A DNA stretch of 64,000 nt from Daphnia pulex (taxonomy: Eukaryota > Arthropoda > Branchiopoda > Diplostraca > Daphniidae), in assembly GCF_021134715.1 (NCBI RefSeq), contig NC_060024.1, forward strand, positions 13,256,974-13,320,973. The letters are read 5' to 3'. Below the pieces are notes generated by a model that had not been told where the DNA came from, searched no databases, and was given only the letters and a program-made list of their open reading frames with translations. The translations under genes and the position numbers were made by a program. This document shows positions 24,872 to 37,732 of this stretch, piece after piece (position 1 is the stretch's first letter; the number at the start of each line of letters is the position of its first letter).

Positions 24872-27800
24872 ATGGCCATCCCTACGACTTCAAACATTTA
24901 CCCGGACGTTTCAGACGCTTTCCTTGCCGGGTTCGGTCTAGTCGTCGCCAAAGAGCAGCAATGGCGTCAAGAAGATTTGATGGCCAACGCTTTGTTACGC
25001 AACTCGTCGTTCGACAACGCAATCGCATCATCAACTGGCGACCAACAGACAGAATTGGCCCATTTGCTGATGCCCATCTGGGCCTACCAATCGGCCGCCG
25101 TCTATTTGATCTTCATCAGCGTCCTCGGGCTCGTCATGAACATTGTCGTCATCCTAGTCATCGTCAACGATCCGCAGGTTGTTATATTTAACGGATTATT
25201 ATGTAACTTGGAATGTTTAGTCGATTGAGTTTATTCGTGAATCCAATGTTTATGATGATAATTCATTTCGCCCAATTACGACACAGAAGATGACGTCGCT
25301 GAATTGGATGTTGCTCAATTTGGCTTGTTCCGACGGATTGATTGCCGGATTCGGGTATATTTCAATCAGTTTTTATACTTTAATCTAATAAATCGATGAT
25401 GATGAAAGAATTTGATTATTCAGGACGCCCATCTCGGCAGCTGCAGCTCTGCAATATAATTGGCCTTTCAGCGATGAATTGTGCGTCGCTTACGCCATGA
25501 TTATGTCCACTGCAGGTGCGTCTTTCATTTTTAATTTGAACAAAATTTAAATCCAAGTTTAAATGTAATATCATGTCTGAATGACGATGGGGTGGATGTT
25601 GGACATAGGAATCGGATCGATCACGACATTGACGGCGCTGGCCTTGTGGCGATGTCAACTGGTCGTGTACTGCCCGGCCAAGCGGAGCGGGGCCTTCGCC
25701 AATCACCACAGCGGCGGCGGCGGCGGCGGTGGCAGCGCCAAACTGGGCCGAGTCCAGGCCGCCGTTTTGTTGACTCTCATCTGGGCCTATTCGCTGGCCG
25801 TCACTTGCCCGCCGCTGTTCGGATGGGGACGCTACGACCGAGAAGCAGCCCACATCAGGTATGAAATAATCAAGTCTAAGTGCCTAAAATTCCTAGAAGA
25901 ACCATAACCTATAGGCGAAGTGACAAAGAGCTTGAACAAAACAAAGGAAAGGTCAGGGTAAGTTCTATTGATTTATTGTACATTCCAGCATTTTCTACTA
26001 TTCAGGTGGGTCCTGGACAACAGTCCCGTCATAAAACCTCAACAAATCTCTCCAGGCGTATAACAGGAGCCAATGATCCCTCTTTCGCTCACCTTGTTTA
26101 ACACTCGCATTTCCCATTTCTAATCATGTTGTTATTCACAATTGTGTCTGAACCTTGTCTGTATAGTTGCTCGGTGAACTGGGAGTCCAAGATGGCCAAC
26201 AACCGGTCCTACATCCTCTACATGTTCGCCTTTGGATTGCTCGTCCCGTTTCTCGTCATCGTTGTCTCCTATGTCAGCATCTTGCGTGTCGTCAAAAAGG
26301 TACAGTAACTCGACCTGACGCTATATTGATGGGAAACATATAGTTGGTTTTACCTTGTGTGTGTTGCCCAGACGGCGTAGAGTGCACCGAACGGAGTGGA
26401 GGCAGCTCTCTACTTATTATGTAATTGTAAGCCGCGTTATAGCCATGGCAACTTGTTGCTCTGGTGGGAGCCAGCGTTCCCTCTGGTGAGAGTCTTTCCT
26501 TTCCGTTCCCTATATCCGACGGTCAAGTTGGTGAAAAACAGGTCCGTCCATTGTCGAATAATTCTAAAAGTGCATAAAGCGCTGCTGCATCGACGCTGGG
26601 GTGCAGTGAATAACCCAGTCGGTTCTATCTCTTATTTACTTTCAAAAGTAGCTCTATTGCCGTTTTAAGACGATAAACAATGGAACGCATTGTTATTATG
26701 AGCAGAGAGATTCATCGCCCTAGATCAACGCATATAGGCTACCCCCAAGCTAGATAACCAAGTGCATATAGGATATTATTATAAAGTTAGGAAAAAGTTA
26801 CGACTACCGTTTTTTTTTTAAATGTTGTGCCACGTAGACGGATGAATTGTTATTCACGCTAAAAAATATTGAGAATGATTATAACGATGCCCAACTGTTT
26901 GCCCGACCAAGGATTTATTATTATACTTCTAATTATAATAATGAACTTGATCGATTTTTTAGGCTAAAGCACAATTCCTAAAAATAAAAACCTCTATGTA
27001 CATAATCAATTGTTACATTTCTTTTGGTGGCCGATATTACAGACGAAAGAAATGAGGAGAAAATCGCAGGCCTCCATGACGGGTTACAACATGCACAAGG
27101 AAAAGAGGAGCCGACGAGCAGAGTCCGACTCGGATCATCAACATCCATCGTCTACGAGTACTAATAAAAGGAAACCTCGGTCGAAAAATAAAATCAAGCG
27201 GAGCAGCAACAGCGACGCGGCCGAGAAACGGGTGACGGTCATGGTGGCCTGTATGGTCGGAGCCTTTATGGCCGCCTGGACTCCTTATTCCATTCTGGCC
27301 CTCTTCGAGACTTTTATCGGAGTCGCCGGCCATTCCGGCGGACCAGGCAGGAACATGTCGAACACGACGTTCAGCCTCGACGGCCAGCAGCAATTCAACG
27401 ACAATCAGCCGACGACCAGCAATGAGGCAGACGACAGCAATTTCTTTTATTATTACGTCGGAACTATTTCGCCAGCATTCGCCACCATTCCGTCGCTCTT
27501 TGCCAAAACATCCGCCGTCTTTAATCCGCTCATTTACGGACTTCTCAACACACAGGTGAATAAATCATATCCTTCTATTTTTATACAGTACATTTCAATT
27601 GAATATCAATTATTTATTTAAAATTGACAGTTCCGATCGGCTTGGGTGAAATTTACGAGTCGCTTTTTGCGTCCACGACCACGTCGACATCACCGTCGTC
27701 GCCGCAACAGCAAAGATTTGGCGGTCAACATTTCCGGCCTCGCCAAGCCCAACAGGAAAAAAGAATTGTGGCAATTGCTGAATTGCGCAGGTGGCAATTC

Positions 27801-28356
27801 GACGTCTCTGAGGCAATCGGCCACTGTCCACCTGTCGATGAAGGAAATCGTTTCCAACGAGTCGCAATCGGCTTACGTCATGGCCAACACGGTGGGGGGC
27901 CAGCAGCAGGTCGTTAGCGCCCGTCAAGGAGGAGATCAAGAAGATCAAGACCAACGACGAAGGCCGAAAAATCCGGCGAATAAGACATCGTGTTCATCAA
28001 TGTCCGATCCAGAAACATCCGTCACTCAAGAGCAGACGATCCAGATGAAATCCTTCCGGCAACGACATCCGCTCAGCGTCCAGCAGCAGCAGCCGGAAGA
28101 GCAGCCAGCACAAGAACAAAAGGCCGCCACCACCACCAAGTTGGCGGCAGTCGGAATGATTTCAGAATCGACCAGCTGCTCGTGCACCAACGGCGACCAC
28201 AATGTCGTCACGACCACCACATTGGAGGAGGAAGTTTCGGTTTTCTCGGCGGATGCGTCAGCTGGCGCAGCAACGACATTCACCAAAAGTGAAACTCATC
28301 CGCAGACAGTTGCATCGGTTACATCAGCCTGTCCAGCATCAATCGAAGCGAAATAA
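24872..28356 (+). CDS. Ciliary-type opsin B (pteropsin-like), 7 exons
   Basis: Second paralog of the tandem opsin family. Exons: 24872-25177, 25287-25354, 25424-25515, 25609-25858, 26167-26299, 27043-27555, 27631-28356. Together they give 695 residues with the same phases as opsins A and C. ATG 24872 (ATGGCC) matches the paralog starts; ATGs at 24821 and 24854 are in frame but lack counterparts. It keeps TM1 (YLIFISVLGLVMNIVVILVI), Cys and Tyr at the 110/113 region (LCVAY), the Trp-Arg-Cys triad (Trp169), Glu at 181, retinal Lys438 in FAKTSAVFNPLIYG and LNTQFR. Cytoplasmic loop 3 is longest here and rich in Lys, Arg and Ser. The C-tail shares LSMKEIVSNESQSAYVM with opsin A and DSTSC-type motifs with opsin C. 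Introns 2 and 3 are nearly the same as in opsin A. Confidence 0.93.
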
Positions 28357-28380
28357 TCGCCAACACTTTCTCCGATGAAT

Positions 28381-28386
28381 AATAAA
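28381..28386 (+). terminator. Polyadenylation signal of opsin B
   Basis: AATAAA 25 nt after the opsin B stop, implying a very short 3' UTR. Confidence 0.5.
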
Positions 28387-28399
28387 TGATTAAAAGCTC

Positions 28400-31300
28400 A
28401 TCGCATCAGCCGCCCGTTTAGTATATAAGGCACATTTACCAGTCGGGGCCAGAATCTTTCGCACAAATTTGACCGAGTACAATTGATTCGCAGTGTTTAA
28501 TTGGGCTGTTAATATGTCTCTAATTTGATGGAAATTTACATTCCACTTTTGATGTTAATAATTTGGCAAATTTCGGGGGAAATGAGCTGTAACGTCAATT
28601 TCTTCACGCAGTTATTGGTGACTATTTTTCACGCCCCCTCCCTTTGTCACAAACCGTTACAGAAAAGTATCTCTTCCCCCTCACTTTTTGTATAGTTGTC
28701 AGCCATTTTGGATTACGTAGATCACCCCTTCCCCAGCATATCGTCTTCAAACCGTCACAAAAGTTGACGGCCCCTCCCTTTTCTAATAAAACGTGTGACG
28801 TCCTTCACGGACTTTTTCTTTTTCTCTATACCCGGGAAAAACATTTAGTCGATCTGTTACTGGGTTGGGCAAAAGCTTTATTTGTCGAAAGAAAGCGGCT
28901 AAAAAATTTGATTTTAAAATCAATATTAATCCCATTTTGCCCTTTTTCTTTCATCCTTTTTGTGCGTGGGATGTTATTCCCGGAAATCGGCATTTCCTAT
29001 ATTCCTCATTGGCACACTGTCGTCGTCTTTTGAACCGCTTCTGAATTCCGACTGACGATATAATCTTATCATTTTCAAATTTGCATTAATGGCAACTGAT
29101 TTGAATCGCGCGCGCGCTGAATATACCTATTTGCTTGAGACGGCCGCCGAATATTTTGAGCTCAATCGAGTTAGAAACGGCATAAATTGGCGCGCTAAAA
29201 TTTGTTTACTAATGTTCATCGCCATTTTCTCTTCCTACCTTTTTATCCGCTGTATATTCAAGTTCTAAATATTAGTCACATTTTGATTTCGGTATAGCTA
29301 TCCGAGATGATGACTGCGATCGATGTAGTGGTTTCAATTATAATGTCCAATTTTGAAATTCCGTGCGTGCTGCTGGTGTATATAACCTACGGCTTCAGGC
29401 ATGTCGACTGTCGAGTTTTGATATCTGAAAAATGTTCCATCGCTATTCGTGTGTATACTGGTATAGCCAACAGTATAAATCATAGTTTCTCCGTATAGGG
29501 TAGGCTATATAGTCGATATCCTTGATGTTTTCCTCCGTTCGCGGAAATAACATTGTTATCCGGGGGGAAAAATCTGGAAAGGCCATTCCTTTCATCGCTC
29601 AGCACTCTCTTTTCTGGTGGATACTTCCGTTCTCATCCGCTCCGTGATTCTCGAGATGATGTTTGTATATTTTTGTAGCAGCAGCAGTATAGCAGCAGTC
29701 TATTATTATGTCGTCGGTTCCTTCCAGCAGCAGCATGGGGGAGCCTATATCACTTGAAATTCCCTCCTCGATTTCTTCCGGTACCTTTTATAATCGTACC
29801 GTATTCACAAGGCTTAAAAATAGCCAACGCCTATTATCTTATTACACGATGTTATACCAAGATGTATCAGGCCATTTTTTTTATACTAATAGATGATATT
29901 TATCACTCTCTTTATATATTATGACGATATAAAAGTATTGGTCCGTCACGATCCATTTAACCCTACAGATTCATACATGTCTCCTTTCATATCCGTGTCT
30001 CCCCAGCATATCAAAGGTGGACAATCATATTTGGCTTTTGGAATTTAAACTGATATACTCGTCATCCATATTGAATGTGTTGTGCTAAGTTATATCCCCC
30101 AAGGCATAATATTTCAAAAACATTTATTATAAAATATCACATTTTAATTCAGATCTATTTATTTATTATATACGATGACTTATATCCATTGCTATCAAAT
30201 GTTTCATCAGTCCCCATTACAACTCTGTAAAAATACATTATGGTGTCATACTCACCTGTAACGAAACATTACCCACTTGAAGATGATCTATAAAAGAATA
30301 CCAGACGCCATTGTATAGGCTGCAGCATGTCGAGATGTAATGATAGATCTCAGATTGGGACGTGCCATATCCGAGAAAAAGCTGGGAATCGAACTGCGTC
30401 GTATATGGAGGCATTTACAACACGGAACGCAATATGTTATTCCCTGGAAAAAAAAATATGAGATCCGTCATGAGCGGCCAGGTGCCAGGTGCACACCAAA
30501 CAACATCTCGGACAGCAGCGTCGGGAGATATTATCTGTATGAAAATAATGCGTTCACAAGAAAGACCAATAACCAGCAATATATCCTGGAGACAAAATAA
30601 TTCGTCGACGTCATAGTATATTATGTATATACCTGTATGTGCAAATTTATAGGCCTAATTAGTTGTCGGGCAGGAACATAAATAAGCGCCTTCCTAATAA
30701 AAGATTCAGTCGCATGCATGAGAGATTATAAAGAAATGATTGAAAATTCGATGGCATATTGCCTGCTGATGGATGCAGCAGCACATATTGATTGCGAAGG
30801 TATATAGCTGTGAATAACTTGATGAGATCTGAAGTTATTCTATATCTGCTGCTGCTGGGGGATCGTTATTGTCCTGCGTAGGAAGGATCGGCTCGATATT
30901 ATGGCCTATTATAAAAGACATCTAGATCTATAGGCAACGATACCGAAATCTACCTTTGACTTCCGGCGACTGTGTGTATGTAGGACGAGACGTGACACGT
31001 CATTATCACGTATAATGGGGCGGGTGCTGTCTCGTCGACTGGGCATCGGTTACACGTCGACCGGGAGCGTGAACGACGTTTGATATCAAGACGACAGAAG
31101 ATTATATATATAAGGATGACACGGATTAGATTGATTAGGGTGGGTGTGACTTTCGTTATTAAAGACAGCGACTGAAAATGTCTCACATGACCACCAAAGG
31201 GGATCACGCCGGGTCTGCATAATATAATATTAGAATAAGCCAGCACCAAAAAAACAATAAAATCAAGGAATAGACACTACGCCACATCACCTGTTGCTTT

Positions 31301-33940
31301 TATTATGCTATGAGACACAGGAATTTCCTTTGTTCTTCCCGGTAAATAATAAGCGAGAGATACCTACCCAATTAGTCAATGTCACACAAACGGGATATAG
31401 ATATCTAAATGTTTGAATGTGCTGACCTTTGAAAACGGCAAGGTGACCTTTTGAAATTCAAAACCGCGCGCGGTGGCAAATATAATCCATTCATGCACTG
31501 CTGCCCTTTGACAGCACGGCGCGTCGATAAATATACATATGCATGATTACACAGGCCACTGACTCACGCGTGTAAATAGACAATTTTTAATCAGACCGAT
31601 GCTATTGACACAAATGTATGTGTGTATAGACATGGCGCGGGCCTGCTGTATAGAACGAAGCACCGGTGCAGTATAGCGGCATCCAATTTACGGATTGAGG
31701 ATATATACAATCAATGTTTATGTTAGAGGAGTTGCTGGTTGATCTTTGCCGTCAGTCTCAATAGCCGGTATAGCTCTGCGTCTATAAGACTCTACTGTAT
31801 AAGCCCGCCGCCCTATAGAAAATGAGGGTTTTCAATTGCACTTGATGGTGAAAGATCAATAACGTATATAGGCGCCCAATTCTTTCGTATACATTTTCCG
31901 CGCTTGACTAAATAACAAAGACTCTCATCTCATATCTCGGAAATGAAATGCAATAATGAAATAGAGTAGCAGACGAGCTGTATATACACGGAGAGACGAC
32001 TGATGCGTCGCTAGAAGTTGAGCGCCACATTCATTCAGCAAAAAAAGATCAAGAAGAAAAATCAAATTCAATTTTAATTCCGTTTTCCAGTCAAATTGAC
32101 TTGACTTTAAACCTTTTGCGTGATATTACTTCATCGACTTATATATGTATATACTCTTGTACATAGCGACAGCTAGCCTTATTCGCTGGATAAATCAGTT
32201 ATTCGACTCTGGCCAATCAATTGTTTTATCAAAACCAACCGCGGAATAAGCGCAATTATTTTTTTATAGTTTTAATCGAAGAAATAATTATAAATCAAGT
32301 TTTGCGAGACCGCATAATAAAATCACCTCCAGATTATTTGACAAGGCTGTTAGGTAATAAGAACTGTTCATTATTACATAACAGTTTCCAGCGCATTACA
32401 CTGTGCCATCCTGTCGGAATGTGGTACCATGGCGAGTTCGGAATCCGAAAGGAGTAGGCAACCATAGATAGTTTATTTTCTGTGTAATAATATCTTTTAA
32501 TGTCGCCCAGTTTATTACATCTGGATATATATTCTACTGTGCCGTTTGATCAACAGTCACGAAACAACCGCCATCAGGGGGAATTGTCGACCATCTCGCG
32601 TTCATTCAATATCCGCAAACTCGCCAATGCGCAAAAGAAATACATTTGAATATAAAAACAGATCTCACCACTGAAAAGGAATTGACATGTAAATCTTACC
32701 TTAATGAACATGAATAACTTTAAGAACCAGTATATTTCCTTTTTTATCTGCTGCCTTATTCTTTTTGGGATCCGTAATAATAATTCTACGCGTGCTTCCC
32801 TCCCTCTCTTATTCTCTTCCCTTTATAGCCTATATAGGGCCTATACTACGTGTAATCAATATAAAAGTCCAGAATTTTCCACAAATGCATTTTCTGCCTG
32901 CGGTTTTGCTCCGGAGTTATACGCGGCAGAATATGAAAATACGTCAAGCAGCAGCAACTGTATAGGATATAGCTTTATAGTCTTATTATATACCAAACAC
33001 CCAACGTATCAAATATATAATACGCAGCACAATCCTATATACGATATTCGTCCAAGTGAACTTTATTACTATTATACAGGGCTCTCAACTCTTTTTGAAC
33101 ATTTAGCGTCTTTTCCTTTTCGCCTTTTTTGACATTTAGGACATTTAGACATTTATTACTACGCAAGACGAATAAGAATCATATTGGGTGGCAGTCACCT
33201 AACTCTAGCATGAAGGAAACTTGACATACATTCGAGTCCAAAGCTCTCGAAGAATAAAAGATGTGGAATAACAAAACAAGGGAAAAGGTCAACTTATTCC
33301 TTTGATAGACTATATACATTATACAGACGTAATTTCTATACAGATTCATGATGGAACTGTGTAAATTATACGGGCAAGTCGTGGATGTGGTGAACAAACA
33401 GGGCTAAAACAAATCAGTTGTAGGCTATACACCTACGCGGTTGCTGAGTTATAAGTGGCAACTGGAACTTAGGATTCACCTCTCCTGGGTTTTGGCGCAC
33501 GAAAGTTGTCGAATAATTACTTAATCTCAGCCAAAAGTGTGTTGAAACTAACGCATTATATGTGTTGCCCCCGCAAATTTAACGAATGTTTATAAAGTCA
33601 TGTATATCTATCCTTGGAAGTTGGAAATTCACCATGAAAATTTAAAGACGATGTACTGTACGCCCATCCACCCACGTTGAATTTGACTTGTCAGAATGTT
33701 TCTTTCGTTTCTCACCTGCTGCCGGTTTATATTTCTTTTTCCAGGATGAAGGCGTCAAATATTCATAGCCGCGACGCATATACTGATAGAGAATAAAGGC
33801 ACAATTCGTCTGGCGATTAAACCACTTTTAACTTTTATCGTTTATGCCGTTTAGGGAAGGAATTTTCTGGGGTGGGGGCAGTCGAGGAATCGATTCTTTA
33901 TTTATTTTTGGGGGGGATTATTTATTTTTTAAATTTTCAA
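28400..33940. other. Intergenic between opsin B and the foldback region
   Basis: AT-rich DNA without a supportable gene. At 28630-28800 pyrimidine-rich motifs recur (CCCCTCCCTTTGTCACA, then CCGTCACAAAAGTTGACGGCCCCTCCC spread over two places), which may be a decayed transposon end, but the element cannot be delimited. Confidence 0.4.
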
Positions 33941-33959
33941 CTAAAACTTATTCCCTCAA

Positions 33960-34110
33960 CTTATTTAGTTTGATTTTTTATCATTTTTTATTTCTATCGA
34001 TATCGCATTAATCGTAAGCATGCTGATTAATAATAAGAAAATTGGACAAGTGTGAAGTGTCGAGTTGTCGACTGCTTTCTTTTAGTTTTGAGCAGGTTTG
34101 AAAGTTGATA
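33960..34110 (+). repeat. Dispersed repeat family, copy 2, left fragment
   Basis: Similar to copy 1 around 1930-2010 (ATCGATATC, a CATG-ATTAAT stretch, GTGTCGA-GTCTGCTTTC). It is cut at 34110 by an inserted element and resumes at 36451. The left limit is approximate. Confidence 0.5.
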
Positions 34111-34800
34111 TGGAAGCCCAAAACCGCCACTTTTTCAATATACATTTTTTTTTTAAATATCAATATATAAAACAGAAAAGAATATAAAAACTGAAAAAAG
34201 TATTATATAAAAACCAAAAAGAGTGTAATATAAAAAACAAAAAGTTGATATAAAATGCAAAAAAAGTCAATATAAAACCCAAAAAAGTTCAATATATAAT
34301 CCCAAAAAGTTCAATATAAAAACGGCAGCCACCTAGCGGTCAAAATAATTACTTCATGCCACATCTCCACCCCCTTTATAGCCAGTTTGAATCCAGTAGT
34401 ACAAACGGGGATTCTTGCGCGATAAGCGCATATTTGAGCATTTTATTTAATCACATAATTAAAAAACGAGTAAGCGCTTAAATAACGCTACTTAATGCGC
34501 ATCGCTTTAAATTATTATTTTTTAAATTTAATGCGAAGGAAAACGACTGTGGCTGACTGCGGCGACTGGTCAGAGGAGTAACGCGAGCCCGTCTGTTTTT
34601 TCCAGCGGTTATCGCTGGTCCGTCCGCTATTTTAGCGCTTTCGCCCGTCCGCTGTTTTCGACGGCTCATTATAAGCGAAAAATAATCCATTCAAATGTTT
34701 TGCGCTAGATCTAGCGCTATATCTAAGCGCGCGTGTCCTAGCGATTTGTTTGCGATAAACTAACACGCGATGCGCTAAATATATATTTAGCGCAATTCAT
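34111..34800 (+). repeat. Left inverted arm of the foldback element
   Basis: Pairs with 35760-36450. Clear matching landmarks are the terminal 30 nt, GGCAGCCACCTAGCGGTCAA, CCACATCTCCACCCCC, the GTTTGAATCCAGTAGTA block and GCTAGATCTAGCG. The inner limit is approximate because the arms diverge with indels. Confidence 0.7.
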
Positions 34801-35470
34801 TGCATCTCATTTTTTTTACGAAACGCGCAAGCGCTTGGTTAATTAAAGTAAATGGTTTCGGAAAAGAAAACCATTGCGCGACCGGACGAGTAGCACGTGC
34901 CCGTCCATTATTTCAGCGCTTATCATGAGTCAGTTTGCTTGTCGTAGCGCTTATCGTCGCCCGTCCGCTGTTTAATAAGGCGACTCGCTGCGCACGGGTT
35001 ATGCGCGTTTTGTAAATAATACGCATCTTGCGCGCGACATGCTAAATTTTGAGCATTTTATTTAATCTTTAATTAAAAAACGGCGCTAGGCGTATAGGCT
35101 TGCGCTTAAATAATTTGAGCGCTTATCGCTGGTCCTTCAAGCTGGGTTAGCGCTGTTGCCCGCTCATTATGCGTAAAAAAATTAAAACACATTTTCACTC
35201 TACATCTAGCGCTAAATAAACGCGCATGGCGCTAGTGATGTATTTGCGATTTACTTGCGCGCAATGCGCTAAATTATTTAGCGCAATTCATTCCATCGTA
35301 GCATTTTATGGAACGCGTAAGCGCTTCGTTAATTTAACTAAATGGTTCAGGAAAAGAAAACCATTGCGCGACTGGCTCCATTATTTCAGCGCTTATCACG
35401 AGTAATTTTGCTTGTCCTAGCGCTTATCGTCGTCCGTCCGCTGTTTAAGGCTGTTTCGCTGCGCAAAAAA
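34436..35470 (+). repeat. AGCGC-rich direct duplication inside the foldback element
   Basis: The order GAGCATTTTATTTAATC, AGCGCTTAAATAA, TTATCGCTGGTCC, ATGCGCTAAAT, GCGCAATTCATT, GAAAAGAAAACCATTGCGCG, ATTATTTCAGCGCTTATCA appears from 34436 and again from 35051. The second unit is shorter through deletions. The motif AGCGC or GCGCT recurs dozens of times. Confidence 0.7.
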
Positions 35471-35759
35471 TGTCATAGTTTTAGCGCTGCGAAATCGTAA
35501 ACTCGCTCATGATAAACTTAAGATTAACTTGCGCTCAATGCGCTAAATAGCCGGATTAAGTTCATTACATAAATTAAGAAGCGCTCATATAATTTGCTGA
35601 AATAAATATTTAGCGCAGATCTAGCGCAAAATATATTGACTTCATTATTTTTCGCGCTAAATATTTATTTTTGCTAGTTATTTCAACAAAGCTAATACAA
35701 GCGCTAATATGATGTACGGGCGCGCGCTTCTCGTCCCGTCTCGTCCATTTGCCGTAATC

Positions 35760-36450
35760 GTTTTCCCTTTCGTAACTTTTTATTAAAATTAACGAAACGC
35801 TTGCGGGTTTCCTAAATAATGCAATAAAATAAATTGTGCTAAATATAGCGCATCACGCGCAAGTTTATCGCAAACACATAGCTAGTCCCACGATCGCTTC
35901 GATAGCGCTAGATCTAGCGTGAAACATTTGAATGAATTATTTTTCACGTATATAATGATCCGCCGAAAACAGCGAAAGGACTAGCGGAAATAGCGAAAGG
36001 GCTCGCATTACTCGTCTAACCAGTCAGCGCAGTCGTTTTCCTTTGGATTAAATACAAAAAGTTAATTTAGAGCGATTTGCATTAAGTAGCGTTATTTAAG
36101 CGCTTGCTCGTTTTTTAATTATGTGATTAAATCCTCGTTTGTATACTACTGGATTCAAACTGGCTATAAAGGGGGTGGAGATGTGGCATGAAGTAATTAT
36201 TTTGACCGCTAGGTGGCTGCCGTTTTTATATTGAACTTTTTTTGGATTATACACTGAACTTTTTGGGGGTTTTATATTGACTTTTTTTTGCTTTTTATAT
36301 CAACTTTTTGTTTTTTATATTACACTCTTTTTGGTTTTTATATAAAACTTTTTTCAGTTGAATTTGTTTTTTATATATTCTTTTCTGTTTTATATAATGA
36401 TATTTTGAAAATCATTATTATATTGAAAAAGTGGCGGTTTTGGGCTTCCA
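35760..36450 (-). repeat. Right inverted arm of the foldback element
   Basis: Reverse-complement partner of 34111-34800, with the same landmarks in opposite order and orientation. Inner limit approximate. Confidence 0.7.
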
Positions 36451-37732
36451 TAAGTTGAGACCACGAAGCATATGCAAACAAAGTTTGAGAATATAAAGAA
36501 AACGGAACGATAACTCTTCTGAAAACGTGCGTGGCTGCACGAAAAAATTATGAAAAAAAACAAAACAACAAGAACAAATCAAATTACGAAAATGTGATCG
36601 TCTCGTGTGATGTGTCTGGTCTCTGGTGTCGTAGCTCTCCACTCGATGCTTTTTGGCGGGTAAATAAAACTAAGAATAGAAATGCAATGATTATATGGGA
36701 GCTTAAATAGTAAAGTTAAACCTGTTCAGGCTGTTCTAAATTTGTGAAATTTTAGTTCCAGTGTCTAGCACATGCAAGCCCATGCCTGTCGATGTATGGC
36801 ATTTTCTTTGCACTATGTAACCCTTTTTCCATTTGTGCAGATTTGAGGCCATCGTAACAACACATCAAGTTCTGCTTGTGCTGAGTCTGTCATTAGTCTG
36901 TTTGTCTCACCTGTCATCACCAGATATCTCAGCATGATCTCAGCATCACCGCTTAGGTAATGTTTTTGGTTACTATTATTCCTGCATGATCTGCACCTGC
37001 TAGACATTTTACTGTTGCATTACCTGCATCAATGCAGTGTATTACATTGAAACCTTGAATTGACCCATTCATTAACAATTAGAGTTTACCCAGTGTTTCA
37101 TTTTCAATTCTGACTTGTTGTGGTTTAAGTTGTTCTGTGAATATTTTTCGTAACCTATTTTTCTTTTTTTGTTTAGATACACAGCATCCCCATTGCATTG
37201 GAAAAACTACAGATGCCAATCGAGTTATGGATCACTTCTTTCCCCTTTCTTTCAATGTTCTCGTGTACGCCCATGCGAGTGTAGGTGTATTCACGAGGAC
37301 ACCCTTTTTACCCTATCCCGTCTGGTGTAATTGAAATCTTCAGCGAATGGATGGAGCAACTGACGTAGATGCCTGGCTGTATTTCCTAGTCATAAAGGTA
37401 GGACAAAATTGATCTCAATTTTTCCTTTTTGGCAATTTTTGGTGGCGTTCATTATAAATCGATCGTTAGTACCGGTTAGTACATACTACGTGGATTCGAT
37501 GAGCTAGGCGGTTGACTGCAACTGTTTTCTCTCTCTGATTTGTTTTTTCTCAGCACTAAAAATCTCATGTGTCGACCGACTGTCGCAGACCAGGCCTGTT
37601 TTGGTACTTTAAAACTTTTTCTGTTGATTAAACCATCCCATTTGAAAATATTTGAACTTGAAACACTTGAAGCAAAGTGCAGCAAGACCATTTTTTGACC
37701 AAGAGCCTGGACCTGGAGCCACACAGGCACCT
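36451..37732 (+). repeat. Dispersed repeat family, copy 2, right fragment
   Basis: Continues the family sequence beyond the inserted element: TTTGAGAATATAAAGAAAA, TGTGCAGATTTGAGGCC, TATTTTTCGTAACC, the exon-like block 37177-37397 with AG and GTAGGAC borders, and the CTTGAAGCAAA...CAGGCACCTC end. It is more diverged from copies 1 and 3 than those are from each other. Confidence 0.65.

Larger units (their letters stand above)
34111..36450. mobile_element. Foldback-type nonautonomous DNA element, 2.34 kb
   Basis: The left end starts TGGAAGCCCAAAACCGCCAC and the right end is its exact reverse complement, with TA directly outside both ends (34109-34110 and 36451-36452), as expected for a TA target duplication. 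The inverted similarity continues inward through subterminal TATAAAA/CAAAAAGTT repeats, a block matching 34320-34420 against 36120-36230, and about 300 nt of AGCGC-rich sequence, so the arms are at least 700 nt. No ORF of transposase size is present, so it would depend on enzymes supplied elsewhere. The TA site hints at a Tc1/mariner-like enzyme, but this is inference. Confidence 0.8.

Noticed and set aside
27037-27393. Antisense ORF of 118 aa, with similar ones at 15000-15353 and 47435-47782
   Set aside because: They are the reverse-complement shadows of the same conserved opsin exon 6.
34111-36450. CRISPR-like or regulatory array from the short repeats
   Set aside because: The repeats are imperfect, lack unique spacers of constant length, and form the inverted arms of a eukaryotic foldback element.
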